The notes under the pieces: model-generated
Told to the model about the DNA's origin: nothing
The model's input: the letters and a program-made list of their open reading frames with translations, nothing else
Database searches by the model: none
Assembly (NCBI GenBank): GCA_030526245.1
Contig: JAUNDD010000003.1
Span: 25,680-89,679, forward strand
Source: Lachnospiraceae bacterium
Lineage (GTDB): Bacteria; Bacillota; Clostridia; Lachnospirales; Lachnospiraceae
Direction: 5' to 3'
DNA: 64,000 nucleotides
In this document: in pieces, positions 49,102 through 57,835 of the stretch
Position numbering within the stretch: position 1 is the first letter of the stretch
How the letters are laid out: each line of letters starts with the position of its first letter
Program-made: the position numbers and the translations under genes

Positions 49102-49986
49102 ATGAGTTTTCTGTCTTATCTGATCAATGGAATCAGTCTCGGCAGTGTATATGCCATAATCGCATTAGGCTATACGATGGTATACGGCATCGCCAAAATG
49201 CTTAACTTTGCTCATGGTGACGTCATCATGGTAGGCGGCTATGCCACCTTCAGCATGATGATGTATGCCGGCGCGAATCCGCTGGTGGCCGTGCTGGCAG
49301 CGATCGTGGTATGTACAGTACTGGGTGTGGTAATCGAAACGATTGCGTATCGCCCGCTTCTGGAAGCGGCATCTCCGCTGGCTGTGCTGATCACCGCCAT
49401 CGGTGTCAGCTATTTCCTGCAGAATGCGGTGCAGCTGATCTTCGGTTCCGGAACCAAGAGCTTCCAGTCTGTTGTCAGCGTACCTAATCTGAAGCTGGCA
49501 GACGGCGCCCTGACCATTACCGGAACCAGTATGGTGACCATTGCGGCCAGCGTTGTGATCATGCTGGTGCTGACCATCTTTGTCAACAAGACCAAGGCCG
49601 GTCAGGCCATGCTGGCGGTAGCCGAGGATAAGGGGGCGGCTCAGCTGATGGGCATCAACGTAAACCGTACCATCGCACTGACCTTCGCCATCGGCTCCGG
49701 TCTGGCTGCCATCGCCGGCGCACTGCTTTGCTCGGCTTATCCGGCTCTGACGCCGATGACCGGTTCCATGCCGGGTATCAAGGCCTTCACGGCTGCCGTA
49801 TTTGGCGGAATTGGCTCCATCCCGGGTGCCATGGTCGGCGGTATCCTGTTGGGTATCATCGAAAACCTGAGCAGAGCCTACATCTCCTCGCAGCTGGCGG
49901 ATGCCATCGTATTCGGTGTGCTGATTATCGTTCTGCTTGTTAAACCCACCGGTCTGTTCGGAAAACAGATCCGTGAGAAAGTGTAG
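49102..49986 (+). CDS. livH: Branched-chain amino acid ABC permease LivH
   Basis: 294-residue membrane subunit with about eight helices. LINGISLGSVYAIIALGYTMVYGIAKMLNFAHGD is the LivH N-terminal signature, VAEDKGAAQLMGINVNRT is the cytoplasmic EAA-like loop contacting the ATPases, and AVFGGIGSIPGAMVGGILLGIIE is near the end. AAGGTG lies about 14 nt upstream and GAGGTG nearer (8 nt) to ATG 49102. Confidence 0.95.
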   Translation: MSFLSYLINGISLGSVYAIIALGYTMVYGIAKMLNFAHGDVIMVGGYATFSMMMYAGANPLVAVLAAIVVCTVLGVVIETIAYRPLLEAASPLAVLITAIGVSYFLQNAVQLIFGSGTKSFQSVVSVPNLKLADGALTITGTSMVTIAASVVIMLVLTIFVNKTKAGQAMLAVAEDKGAAQLMGINVNRTIALTFAIGSGLAAIAGALLCSAYPALTPMTGSMPGIKAFTAAVFGGIGSIPGAMVGGILLGIIENLSRAYISSQLADAIVFGVLIIVLLVKPTGLFGKQIREKV

Positions 49987-49993
49987 GTGTCGT

Positions 49994-51058
49994 ATGCAGC
50001 TTGTAGAAAAAATGAAAAAAGCGACCCGTCGGAAACAGATGAAGACCTACGGCGTCGTTCTGGCGGCATTTGTTATCATCGAGATCTTATCACTGACCGG
50101 AAACCTGCCGAACATTCTGGCCGGACAGCTGGTCACCCTGTGCGCCTATGCCATCGCGGCCATCTCCCTGAACCTGGTGGTGGGCATCTCCGGCGAGCTG
50201 AGCCTGGGACATGCCGGCTTTATGTGCGTCGGTGCCTATACCTCCGGTCTGTTCACCAAGTGCATGCAGCCGGTGATTCCCAACAGCAACGTGCGTTTCC
50301 TGCTGGCCCTCCTCATCGGTATCGTGGCTGCAGGTGTCATTGGCTTCCTGATCGGTATTCCGGTACTGCGTCTGCGTGGTGACTATCTGGCCATCGTGAC
50401 CCTGGCCTTCTGCCAGATCATCAAAAATGTATTCCAGGCATTCTACATCGGTCTGGATTCCACCGGTCTTCATTTTTCCATGAGAGACCAGTTTTCCATT
50501 AAGATGGCCGCCGACGGCAAGGTCATTGCCTCCGGCCCCCAGGGTATTACGGCACTGTCCCGTGATTCAAGCTTCATCGCAGGCATGATCCTGCTGCTGA
50601 TCACCCTGTTCATCGTTCAGAATCTGATCAATTCCAGAGACGGACGTGCCATCATGGCGATCCGTGACAACCGGATCGCAGCAGAGTCTGTTGGTATCAG
50701 CATCACAAAGTATAAGCTGATGGCCTTTACCACCGCTTCGGCGATGGCCGGTGCAGCCGGTGTGCTCTATGCCCACGGTTTCGCAACCCTGAACTCCTCG
50801 GCCTATGACTTTAACAAGTCGATCCTGATCCTGGTATTCGTGGTACTGGGCGGCATGGGTAACATCCTCGGCTCTGTGGTGGCAGCTGTCATCCTGACGG
50901 TTCTGCCGGAGATGCTTCGTTTCCTGGATGCGTACCGTATGCTGATCTACGCGATCGTCATGATCGTCATGATGCTGGTGAACTGGTCTCCAAAGGCGCT
51001 GGAGCTGCGCGAGGTCTACACCAGTCGCTTTAAGAAAAAGACCGGGAAGGAGGCATAA
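49994..51058 (+). CDS. livM: Branched-chain amino acid ABC permease LivM
   Basis: 354-residue second permease with NLVVGISGELSLGHAGFMCVGAYT and IRDNRIAAESVGISITKYK, both typical of LivM, and VVLGGMGNILGSVVAA near the C-terminus. ATG 49994 lies 7 nt after livH; its ribosome binding site is weak (TAGGTG), suggesting translation coupled to livH. Confidence 0.94.
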   Translation: MQLVEKMKKATRRKQMKTYGVVLAAFVIIEILSLTGNLPNILAGQLVTLCAYAIAAISLNLVVGISGELSLGHAGFMCVGAYTSGLFTKCMQPVIPNSNVRFLLALLIGIVAAGVIGFLIGIPVLRLRGDYLAIVTLAFCQIIKNVFQAFYIGLDSTGLHFSMRDQFSIKMAADGKVIASGPQGITALSRDSSFIAGMILLLITLFIVQNLINSRDGRAIMAIRDNRIAAESVGISITKYKLMAFTTASAMAGAAGVLYAHGFATLNSSAYDFNKSILILVFVVLGGMGNILGSVVAAVILTVLPEMLRFLDAYRMLIYAIVMIVMMLVNWSPKALELREVYTSRFKKKTGKEA

Positions 51059-51060
51059 CT

Positions 51061-51822
51061 ATGAGCGCCATGTTGGAAGTAAAAAATCTTGGTATTTCAT
51101 TCGGCGGCCTTCGCGCGGTAAATGAATTCAATCTGACCATTGAGAAGGGAATGCTGTACGGTCTGATCGGCCCCAATGGTGCCGGCAAGACGACGGTATT
51201 CAACCTGCTGACCGGTGTGTACAAGCCCAGCGAGGGCGTAGTCATGCTGGACGGCGAAAACATCACCGGCAAGTCCACCATCGAGATCAATAAGGCTGGT
51301 GTGGCCAGAACCTTCCAGAATATCCGCCTGTTCAAGCAGCTGCCGGTACTGGATAACGTAAAGGCCGGCCTGCACAACGAAATGAAGTATTCCATGCTGT
51401 CGAGCATTTTCCACACGCCGGCTTACCGGAAGGTGGAAAAGGAGATGGACGAAAAGGCCATGGAGCTTCTGAAGGTATTCGGCCTGGACGGCTTTGCCGA
51501 TGTAGCAGCCGCCAACCTGCCCTACGGTGAACAGCGTAAGCTGGAAATCGCCCGTGCCCTGGCAACCAATCCGAAGATCCTGCTTCTGGATGAGCCGGCA
51601 GCGGGCATGAACCCCAACGAGACCCAGGCTCTGATGGATATGATCTGCTTCGTGCGGGATCATTTCGATATGACGATCCTGCTGATCGAGCACGATATGC
51701 GTCTGGTATCCGGTATCTGTGAGGAGCTGACGGTGCTCAACTTCGGTGAGACCCTCTGCAAGGGCAAGACCGCCGAGGTGCTGAGTGATCCGAGAGTTAT
51801 CACCGCATATCTGGGCAACTGA
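51061..51822 (+). CDS. livG: Branched-chain amino acid ABC ATPase LivG
   Basis: 253-residue ATPase. Walker A GPNGAGKTT, signature LPYGEQRKLEIARAL, Walker B ILLLDEPAAGMNPNE, switch His in LIEHDM. The family feature FQNIRLFKQLPVLDNV is present. GAAGGAGG lies just before ATG 51061, 2 nt after livM stop. Confidence 0.96.
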   Translation: MSAMLEVKNLGISFGGLRAVNEFNLTIEKGMLYGLIGPNGAGKTTVFNLLTGVYKPSEGVVMLDGENITGKSTIEINKAGVARTFQNIRLFKQLPVLDNVKAGLHNEMKYSMLSSIFHTPAYRKVEKEMDEKAMELLKVFGLDGFADVAAANLPYGEQRKLEIARALATNPKILLLDEPAAGMNPNETQALMDMICFVRDHFDMTILLIEHDMRLVSGICEELTVLNFGETLCKGKTAEVLSDPRVITAYLGN

Positions 51823-51833
51823 TAAAGGAGAAA

Positions 51834-52550
51834 ATGGCAATGGCAATGCTTGAAGTAAAGGATCTGAAGGTATACTACGGTATGATCCAGGCCCTGAAGG
51901 GAATTTCCTTCGAAGTAAATAAAGGGGAGATCGTTGCCCTGATCGGCGCCAACGGTGCCGGCAAGACCACCACGCTGCATACCATCAGCGGACTGTTAAA
52001 GCCCAAGGGAGGCTCGATCCTGTTCAACGGAACGGACATCTCCAAGGTGCCGGCGGACAAGATCGTGAGCATGGGCATGGCCCAGGTTCCGGAGGGACGC
52101 CGCGTGTTCGCACAGATGACCGTACTGCAGAACCTGAAGATGGGCGCTTACACCCGTTCCGACAAGAACGAGATGGAAGAGACTCTCGAGATGGTCTACA
52201 GCCGCTTCCCGCGTCTGAAAGAGCGACGCAATCAGCTGGCCGGTACCCTGTCCGGCGGTGAGCAGCAGATGCTGGCCATGGGCCGCGCGCTGATGTCCCA
52301 TCCGTCGATCATCCTGATGGACGAGCCCTCCATGGGTCTGTCCCCGCTGCTGGTTGGCGAGATCTTCGACATCATCCGCAGCGTGAATGAGACCGGTACC
52401 ACGGTGCTGCTGGTAGAGCAGAACGCCAAGAAGGCACTGGAGATCGCTCACAGAGGCTACGTGCTGGAGACCGGCAATGTGGTGATGAGCGGCGACGCAA
52501 AGGATATCATGAACGACGACGCGGTGCGTAAGGCATATCTGGGCGAGTAA
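51834..52550 (+). CDS. livF: Branched-chain amino acid ABC ATPase LivF
   Basis: 238-residue partner ATPase. Walker A GANGAGKTT, LSGGEQQMLAMGRALMSHP, Walker B LMDEPSMGLSP, switch LVEQNA (the usual LivF Gln-Asn replacement of the His). AAAGGAG precedes ATG 51834. Last gene of the operon. Confidence 0.96.
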   Translation: MAMAMLEVKDLKVYYGMIQALKGISFEVNKGEIVALIGANGAGKTTTLHTISGLLKPKGGSILFNGTDISKVPADKIVSMGMAQVPEGRRVFAQMTVLQNLKMGAYTRSDKNEMEETLEMVYSRFPRLKERRNQLAGTLSGGEQQMLAMGRALMSHPSIILMDEPSMGLSPLLVGEIFDIIRSVNETGTTVLLVEQNAKKALEIAHRGYVLETGNVVMSGDAKDIMNDDAVRKAYLGE

Positions 52551-52569
52551 GAATTACTGAGAGAAAGAG

Positions 52570-52618
52570 ACGTGTGGGGGATTGAGTGATCAGTTTCCCG
52601 CACGTTTTTTGTTTTTTG
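52570..52618 (+). terminator. Terminator of the liv operon
   Basis: ACGTGTGGGGGA / TTTCCCGCACGT across a 12-nt loop, then TTTTTTGTTTTTT. Confidence 0.88.
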
Positions 52619-52747
52619 AGAACCCGATATTCTATCCAGGTGGATAAGTGACAAAACAAATTTCGGAGAGCAGATAGCATGCAAAGTATCTTGCGGAAAC
52701 TGGATAACTGAAGGTAACAGAAAAATTAATCAGCCCCTTTTCCGGTG

Positions 52748-52776
52748 TTTACTTTGCTCCTCTCAAACGGTACAAT
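52748..52776 (+). promoter_or_regulatory. Promoter of the cytidylate-kinase-like gene
   Basis: TTTACT, 17 nt, TACAAT. The transcript starts about 10 nt before a family D repeat. The spacer 52619-52747 shows nothing else. Confidence 0.65.
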
Positions 52777-52791
52777 AGATGTACAAGAAGA

Positions 52792-52882
52792 GTTACAGTT
52801 CGCGCAGTGAAGTGCCATCTCTCGGTATTTTACCGCTTATGCGGCAAAACACCTCGAGGAATCGAACCACCTGAACTGCAAC
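52792..52882. repeat. Family D copy in the cytidylate-kinase-like leader
   Basis: GTTACAGTTCGC ... CTCGGTATTTTACCGCTTATGCGGCA, AAACACCTCGAGGAATCGAA, CTGAACTGCAAC. Same order and orientation as 3765-3906 but without the GGCCAAAATCC insert. The outer arms can pair. Confidence 0.8.
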
Positions 52883-52910
52883 CAGAAGACCTGCGAGAGG
52901 GGATGACGAT

Positions 52911-53546
52911 ATGAAAAAGTTTGTGATCACGATTGCCAGACAGTACGGCAGCGGCGGTAAGACCATCGGAAAGATGCTCGGCGAAGAGCTGGGAATCAAG
53001 GTATACAGCCGGGAGATCTTAAAGCTGGCTTCCGAGGAAAGCGGCATCAACGAGACCATGTTTAATCAGGCAGACGAAAAGCTGAAGGGTACCTCTCTGT
53101 TTCGGATCATGCGCAAGGAATATCACGGTGAACTGATTCCGCCGGAGAGCGAGGATTTCCTGTCGAACCAGAACCTGTTCAACTATCAGGCCAAGGTCAT
53201 CCGTGATCTGGCGGAGGAGGAGAACTGTGTCATCATAGGCCGCTGCGGCGATTATGTGCTGAAGGATCTTCCGAATGTGGTGCGCGTATTTGTGCATGCT
53301 TCCCCGGAATACAATCTGAGAATGGTGCTGGAGCGGGGCGCTTACAGCGGCAAGGATGTGGAGAAATACATCCAGCAGACGGATAAGCGGCGCAGTGACT
53401 ACTACAAGTACTACACCGGTCACGAATGGACGGATGCCCGGAACTACGATCTGTGTCTGGACAGCGAAAAGCTGGGCTTTGAGGGCTGTGTAGAGACTAT
53501 TAAGGGTTACCTGAAGGTGCGCTTTGGTGAGGATGTACTGGACTGA
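52911..53546 (+). CDS. Cytidylate-kinase-like protein (AAA_26 family)
   Basis: 211-residue P-loop protein. MKKFVITIARQYGSGGKTIGKMLGEELG is the Walker A region of the cytidylate-kinase-like family common in Clostridia. ENCVIIGRCGDYVLKDLPNVVRVFVHA carries the second conserved strand, and Asp/Arg-rich ERGAYSGKDVEKYIQQTDKRRSDYYKYYTG resembles the lid. Actual substrate is unproven, and true Cmk is usually encoded elsewhere. Start ATG 52911 follows GAGAGGGG at about 10 nt. Confidence 0.85.
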   Translation: MKKFVITIARQYGSGGKTIGKMLGEELGIKVYSREILKLASEESGINETMFNQADEKLKGTSLFRIMRKEYHGELIPPESEDFLSNQNLFNYQAKVIRDLAEEENCVIIGRCGDYVLKDLPNVVRVFVHASPEYNLRMVLERGAYSGKDVEKYIQQTDKRRSDYYKYYTGHEWTDARNYDLCLDSEKLGFEGCVETIKGYLKVRFGEDVLD

Positions 53547-53593
53547 AGGACCTGGATTGAGATTGCGCATTCGGTTTGCTTCTGAGAGAAGCA

Positions 53594-53599
53594 TATAAT
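53594..53599 (+). promoter_or_regulatory. -10 box upstream of rpiB
   Basis: TATAAT preceded by GCTTCTGAGAGAAGC, a small palindrome covering the spacer; no clear -35. Confidence 0.45.
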
Positions 53600-53746
53600 G
53601 GGTGAGCGACGTAATCTCGTGCCGGGGAAAAGCAGAGACCGTGGCAGTGCCTGTACGAATAGTATGGATGAGAGTAAGAAAGAAAAACAGCTGGAAATCA
53701 GCGAAGGATCTTTCTGAAAATATAGGATTCAAGGAGACGAAAGAAA

Positions 53747-54211
53747 ATGAAAAAGTTAGTAATCGGCAACGATCATGCAGCAACGGATCTGAAGAAAGAG
53801 ATCATGGCTTATCTGGAGAGCAAGGGCTATGAGGTGGTCAACGTGGGAACGGATGGCTACGAAAGCTGCAACTATCCGGTATATGGTTATCGCGCAGCCC
53901 GCATGGTGGCCGATGGTGAAGTAGATGGTGGTATTCTGATCTGCGGAAGCGGTGTCGGCATTTCTCTCACCGCCAACAAGGTGGACGGTGTACGGTGCTG
54001 CGTATGCTCCGAGCCCTATTCAGCCAAGATGTCCAGAGAGCACAACAACAGCAACATGGTTGCCTTTGGTGCCCGCGTAGTTGGACCGGATATGGCCAAG
54101 ATGATCGTGGATGCCTGGCTGGAGGCTGAGTTCCAGGGCGGACGTCACGAGACCCGTGTCAACATGATCATGGAAGTGCAGGACACCCAGAAGCTGACAG
54201 CTGATAAGTAA
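53747..54211 (+). CDS. rpiB: Ribose-5-phosphate isomerase B
   Basis: Interconverts ribose-5-phosphate and ribulose-5-phosphate; relatives act on allose-6-phosphate or galactose-6-phosphate. 154 residues. Asp9-His10 (GNDHAA), the active-site Cys66 in ILICGSGVGIS, and His99 in SREHNNSNM with FGARVVG are the RpiB pattern. ATG 53747 follows a weak GGAG-type site (AAGGAGACGAAAGAAA, adequate spacing). No sugar operon adjoins, favouring the pentose-phosphate role. Confidence 0.93.
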   Translation: MKKLVIGNDHAATDLKKEIMAYLESKGYEVVNVGTDGYESCNYPVYGYRAARMVADGEVDGGILICGSGVGISLTANKVDGVRCCVCSEPYSAKMSREHNNSNMVAFGARVVGPDMAKMIVDAWLEAEFQGGRHETRVNMIMEVQDTQKLTADK

Positions 54212-54248
54212 GCACGCAAGAGAAGCGCAAAGCGCGGAATGATTGAAT

Positions 54249-55307
54249 ATGAAAAAATGGAGATTACCGCTGCTGGTTTCAGCAGCGGCTCTTTGTCTGA
54301 GTCTGACGGGCTGCCTGGGACAAAAGGGTGGCGACGAGCTGATCAGACAGGGAATGGAAAAGCTGGAAAGTAATGATGCAGCGGGAGCTTTGGAAAGCTT
54401 CCAGGCGGCCCGGGAGGAAGGAGAGGAAGCTCTTTTGATCTACCGCGGAGAAGGCCTGGCTTATATGGCTCAGGCCCGTTATCCGGAGGCGGTGACCTGC
54501 TTCCAGGCGGCACTGGAGATGACGGGCAGTCGTATGCCGGAGACCGTGAAGGACCTGAAGCTGTATCTGGTCAGTGCACTGTGCCGCAGCGGCCGCTACG
54601 AGGAGACCATCGAGCTGTGTAAGGAGCTGCTGGAGGCCGGGCCGCTGACGGAGGCCTACTACTACATGGGAGCCGCCTATCTGGACCAGGGCGAAGAGGA
54701 GCTGGCAAAGGTACAGTTTGATCAGGCGGTGGCATTGGAGCCGTCGGATTATGCCCTGTATCTGCAGATCTATCAGAAATACGATCAGAACAACTTAAGC
54801 GCGGTGGGCGATGCGTATCTGCAGGAGACACTGAAGCTGCCGGCGGAAAGCGACGAGGACCGTTATCATCTGGGACAGATCTATTTCTATCTGGAGAAGT
54901 ATGAGGATGCGGCGGCTGTGCTCCAGGAGCCCATGGAGAAACGGTATCTGCCGGCGCTGACGCTGCTGGGAGAGGTCTATCTGGCCCAGAATGATGTAGC
55001 CCGGGCCCAGAGTATCTATCAGAATGTGCGGGATGAGCAGGGCAATTCGCCCCAGGTACTGGGCGGTCTGGCTCTGTGTGCCATCAAGAGCGGCGACTAC
55101 GACGGAGCCCTGAGTCTGATCGAGCAGGGGCTGGCTCTGGAGGAGGAGACCGGCAAGCAGGCGCTGCGGTTTAATGAGATCGTGGCCTATGAGGGGAAAC
55201 TCGATTTCTCCACGGCCCTGGTGAAGGCGGAGGCCTATGTGCAGCTCTATCCGTCGGATGAGCAGGCCCAGAAGGAACTGGCCTTTTTAAGAAGCCGGGG
55301 GCAGTAG
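54249..55307 (+). CDS. TPR-repeat lipoprotein
   Basis: 352 residues. Lipobox LTGC with Cys22, then about eight tetratricopeptide-type helix pairs (GAYLDQGEEELAKVQFDQAVALEP-like, LGEVYLAQNDVARAQSIYQNV). Likely a surface-anchored scaffold for protein contacts; client unknown. ATG 54249 has no clear ribosome binding site, so translation may depend on rpiB, 37 nt upstream. An in-frame TTG at 54243 is less likely. Confidence 0.82.
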   Translation: MKKWRLPLLVSAAALCLSLTGCLGQKGGDELIRQGMEKLESNDAAGALESFQAAREEGEEALLIYRGEGLAYMAQARYPEAVTCFQAALEMTGSRMPETVKDLKLYLVSALCRSGRYEETIELCKELLEAGPLTEAYYYMGAAYLDQGEEELAKVQFDQAVALEPSDYALYLQIYQKYDQNNLSAVGDAYLQETLKLPAESDEDRYHLGQIYFYLEKYEDAAAVLQEPMEKRYLPALTLLGEVYLAQNDVARAQSIYQNVRDEQGNSPQVLGGLALCAIKSGDYDGALSLIEQGLALEEETGKQALRFNEIVAYEGKLDFSTALVKAEAYVQLYPSDEQAQKELAFLRSRGQ

Positions 55308-55393
55308 ACTGGTGCCTGATGTCTTGATTTCAAAAGTACTAAGTCTAAGTACAGTCTGTTTGGAAACTCAGTAATGAGAATAATGCAAAGAAG

Positions 55394-55421
55394 AAACCAG
55401 GTTCTTCGGGACCTGGTTTTT
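55394..55421 (+). terminator. Terminator after the TPR lipoprotein
   Basis: AAACCAGGTTC, TTCG, GGACCTGGTTT, TT. Also T-rich enough in reverse (GAAACCAGG..TTTCTTCTT) to serve the convergent RHH gene. Confidence 0.85.
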
Positions 55422-55511
55422 GTGTTGCTTAGGATTCAAAGCGGGAAGCTCAGAAGTTTTGGTCTGAATTTCCTGCGAAATAATATAAGCCGCCGCACGC
55501 GCGACAGCTTT

Positions 55512-55694
55512 TTATTCAATCGTGATATTTTCAATGCCATGTCGAAGGATAATATTGATCAGTTCATTTCTGGAATAGTTGCTGTCTGCGGCAAGCTGGT
55601 CTAAAGAGGCCAGAATGTCCTCTTTGATTCGGACCGTAATCACACGACTTCCGTCCTCGCCACGTTTTTTGATCACTAAAGGTTCATTTTTCAT
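55512..55694 (-). CDS. Ribbon-helix-helix DNA-binding protein
   Basis: 60 residues. SRVITVRIKEDILASLDQLAADSNYSRNELINIILRHGIENI fits the MetJ/Arc/CopG fold: a beta strand (VITVRI), helix A, the NYSRNELI turn and helix B. Probably a dimeric repressor or antitoxin-like protein; no toxin gene adjoins. GGAGTG lies about 8 nt before ATG. It could control the divergent secreted-protein gene at 55885, which is inference from position only. Confidence 0.8.
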   Translation of the reverse strand: MKNEPLVIKKRGEDGSRVITVRIKEDILASLDQLAADSNYSRNELINIILRHGIENITIE

Positions 55695-55829
55695 ATCGTC
55701 TCACTCCTCAATTCATATTGATTATAGAGTGTGAAGTGAAGTTGATATATATTACATAGAGATACTTATGTGTAATACAATTAGATTGCAGTAAAGAAGG
55801 CAGAATGATATACTAAAAGCGTCTGTGAG

Positions 55830-55866
55830 GTTACAGTTGAAACAGCTCCCGCTGGTGAGCTGAAAC
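55830..55866. repeat. Weak family D-like element in the leader of the next gene
   Basis: GTTACAGTTGAAACAGCTC ... GAGCTGAAAC: the left arm matches family D and the inner palindrome is different (CAGCTCCCGCTGGTGAGCTG). Located just before GGGAGG. Confidence 0.45.
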
Positions 55867-55884
55867 GATTTGGGAGGTTGAGTG

Positions 55885-57771
55885 ATGAAGAAACAAATGA
55901 TGATGATTGCATTGTCACTTGGATGCATGCTTGCGGTTCCAGCGGTGTCTTACGCAGAAAATATGCAGGCTGTCGGTGAGGTGCAGACAGATTCGAAATG
56001 GGCACTGGAAGAGTATATCGACGATTTCGGTGATCCGACAGGTGAGAAGTATGCCTTTACGTCAGTGGTTGGAGAATTCAGCAACACGGCAACGACCGGT
56101 TCTGAGCTCCAGGTATTTCTTTACTTTGAACCGTATTCTGACAAGGGATTTTCTGCAAGATTACTGGAGTATGGGGATCATCCGCTGAGCGTTGTCGGTA
56201 TTTCGGATATTGAGGTAAAGTATAAGGTGGATGGTGAAATCTATGCTCATACCGTGCCGGCTTATGCAGTTGCAAGTGATAAGATTGATTTTGGTGCGGC
56301 AGATGGTATGAATTGGGATCTGCATACATTCCTGTCAGATGGAAAGGATATTCAGTTCGTCATCTACATCGGTTCTTCGAAATACAGCTTTGCAGTCAGT
56401 GCAGATGGATACGAAGAGTGTCTGGATGCCTTTTTTGGAGATATCTATGATTCGGCGCAGGAACTGTTCGAGCAGGAGCAGTATGAAGAAGCGAAGCAGA
56501 TGTTTGAGAGCGTTGCTTTGTATAAGGATGCAGAGGAGAAAGCGGCTGAATGTGAAAACAAAGGCGATGAGGGAGTATACAACACGGCTGTTGAATTAAT
56601 GGACAATGGAGACTATGAAGGGGCCAAGGCCATTCTGGAAGAGATCGCCGATTATAAAGATGCAGCTGATAAAATCACGGAGTGTGAGAATAGCATCCTG
56701 GAAGCCACCTTCAATTCGGCATTGGATATGATGTCCAATCAGGAATTCGAAGAGGCGCTGACTGTGTTGGAAGAGGTTGCTGAGTCTGTTGTTGTGAATG
56801 AAATTGTTGCTCAGGAAGATATTGAGGACATAGTAGGCGAATGCAAGATGGGCATTATGACGCAAACCTGCAATGCGGCGGTTGAACTGATGAACAATGA
56901 GGAGTTCGAAGAGGCAAGAAAGCTGCTGGAGCCCATGCTGGATTACGAAGAAGCCAAAGAGCTGTATGCGTATTGTCTGCTTGGAAACTTTACGCAGGTG
57001 TATGAATGGACGGCTGAAGTGGTCAATTACGATTTCCAGAACAGCGAAAAGCTGGATGACTATCTGCGGCCGGTATTGTGTGAAGAGAACATGCTTACGA
57101 CTGAGGAGATCTGGAGCGAATTATCCGGTTTATCCATCAGTATTGCGCTGGAAGCCTCTTCGCTGCCGCTGCCGGATGAGCAGAAGTATGGACCTTCCAT
57201 TTGGATCTCAAACTATAACTATGTAGAAAAGCCGAATGAGGGCAGCGATACGACCTATTTATCGGTTGAGCCGATGGGAACACTGAAGGTGTTTGCGGAC
57301 CGATCCATTTTCATCGAAAAAGAAGAGCTGACGGCACATCCGTATGACTATAAGGAGCTTCTGTTTAAGATTCAGGACGGTGTGTTTGTGCAGTCCAGAG
57401 ACAGCGATGGAAGTATGGAAAATCTGAAACCCATGCGGCTGATCATTCGAACCGATGAGGTCTATACCGAAACCGATCAGGTTCTGGAACTGCTGGGTAA
57501 ACTTGCTGCGGGTGAAGAGATCAGTGTATCGAGTGAAGCACCGGTGGCAGAAGAAGCTTCGGCGGAAGAAGCAGACACGATCTACGAGGATGCGGCTACG
57601 ATCCAGAAAGTGCAGGAAGCGCTGAACAGTGCAGGATTTGACTGCGGTACTCCGGATGGTGTAGCAGGAAACGGAACCTATGCGGCACTCAATGCTTATC
57701 AGGAGGCCAATGGGTTAACGGTTGAGAATGTCATTACCGGTAAGTTGCTGAAAGCAATGGGAATCGAGTAA
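55885..57771 (+). CDS. Secreted protein with SEL1/TPR-like repeats and C-terminal peptidoglycan-binding domain
   Basis: 628 residues. Signal peptide (cleavage after SYA, residue 24). A beta-rich N-terminal domain spans about 25-170. Four or more helical repeats at about 185-345 share the pattern A-e-L-x-N-x-x-YEeAkxxLEeIxDYKDAxxK. An unknown domain follows at about 345-530, then an acidic Ala/Glu linker. A PG_binding_1 domain at about 565-628 (VQEALNSAGFDCGTPDGVAGNGTYAALNAYQEANGL) should hold it to the wall. Function unknown. Codon usage and AT content look lower in GC than the neighbouring genes, hinting at a different history. Start ATG 55885 is 8 nt after GGGAGG. Confidence 0.82.
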   Translation: MKKQMMMIALSLGCMLAVPAVSYAENMQAVGEVQTDSKWALEEYIDDFGDPTGEKYAFTSVVGEFSNTATTGSELQVFLYFEPYSDKGFSARLLEYGDHPLSVVGISDIEVKYKVDGEIYAHTVPAYAVASDKIDFGAADGMNWDLHTFLSDGKDIQFVIYIGSSKYSFAVSADGYEECLDAFFGDIYDSAQELFEQEQYEEAKQMFESVALYKDAEEKAAECENKGDEGVYNTAVELMDNGDYEGAKAILEEIADYKDAADKITECENSILEATFNSALDMMSNQEFEEALTVLEEVAESVVVNEIVAQEDIEDIVGECKMGIMTQTCNAAVELMNNEEFEEARKLLEPMLDYEEAKELYAYCLLGNFTQVYEWTAEVVNYDFQNSEKLDDYLRPVLCEENMLTTEEIWSELSGLSISIALEASSLPLPDEQKYGPSIWISNYNYVEKPNEGSDTTYLSVEPMGTLKVFADRSIFIEKEELTAHPYDYKELLFKIQDGVFVQSRDSDGSMENLKPMRLIIRTDEVYTETDQVLELLGKLAAGEEISVSSEAPVAEEASAEEADTIYEDAATIQKVQEALNSAGFDCGTPDGVAGNGTYAALNAYQEANGLTVENVITGKLLKAMGIE

Positions 57772-57835
57772 CAAAATAGAGATGGTTCAGACCGTGAGCT
57801 GAAATGAGAAAAGGGAGCCGAAAGGCTCCCTTTAA

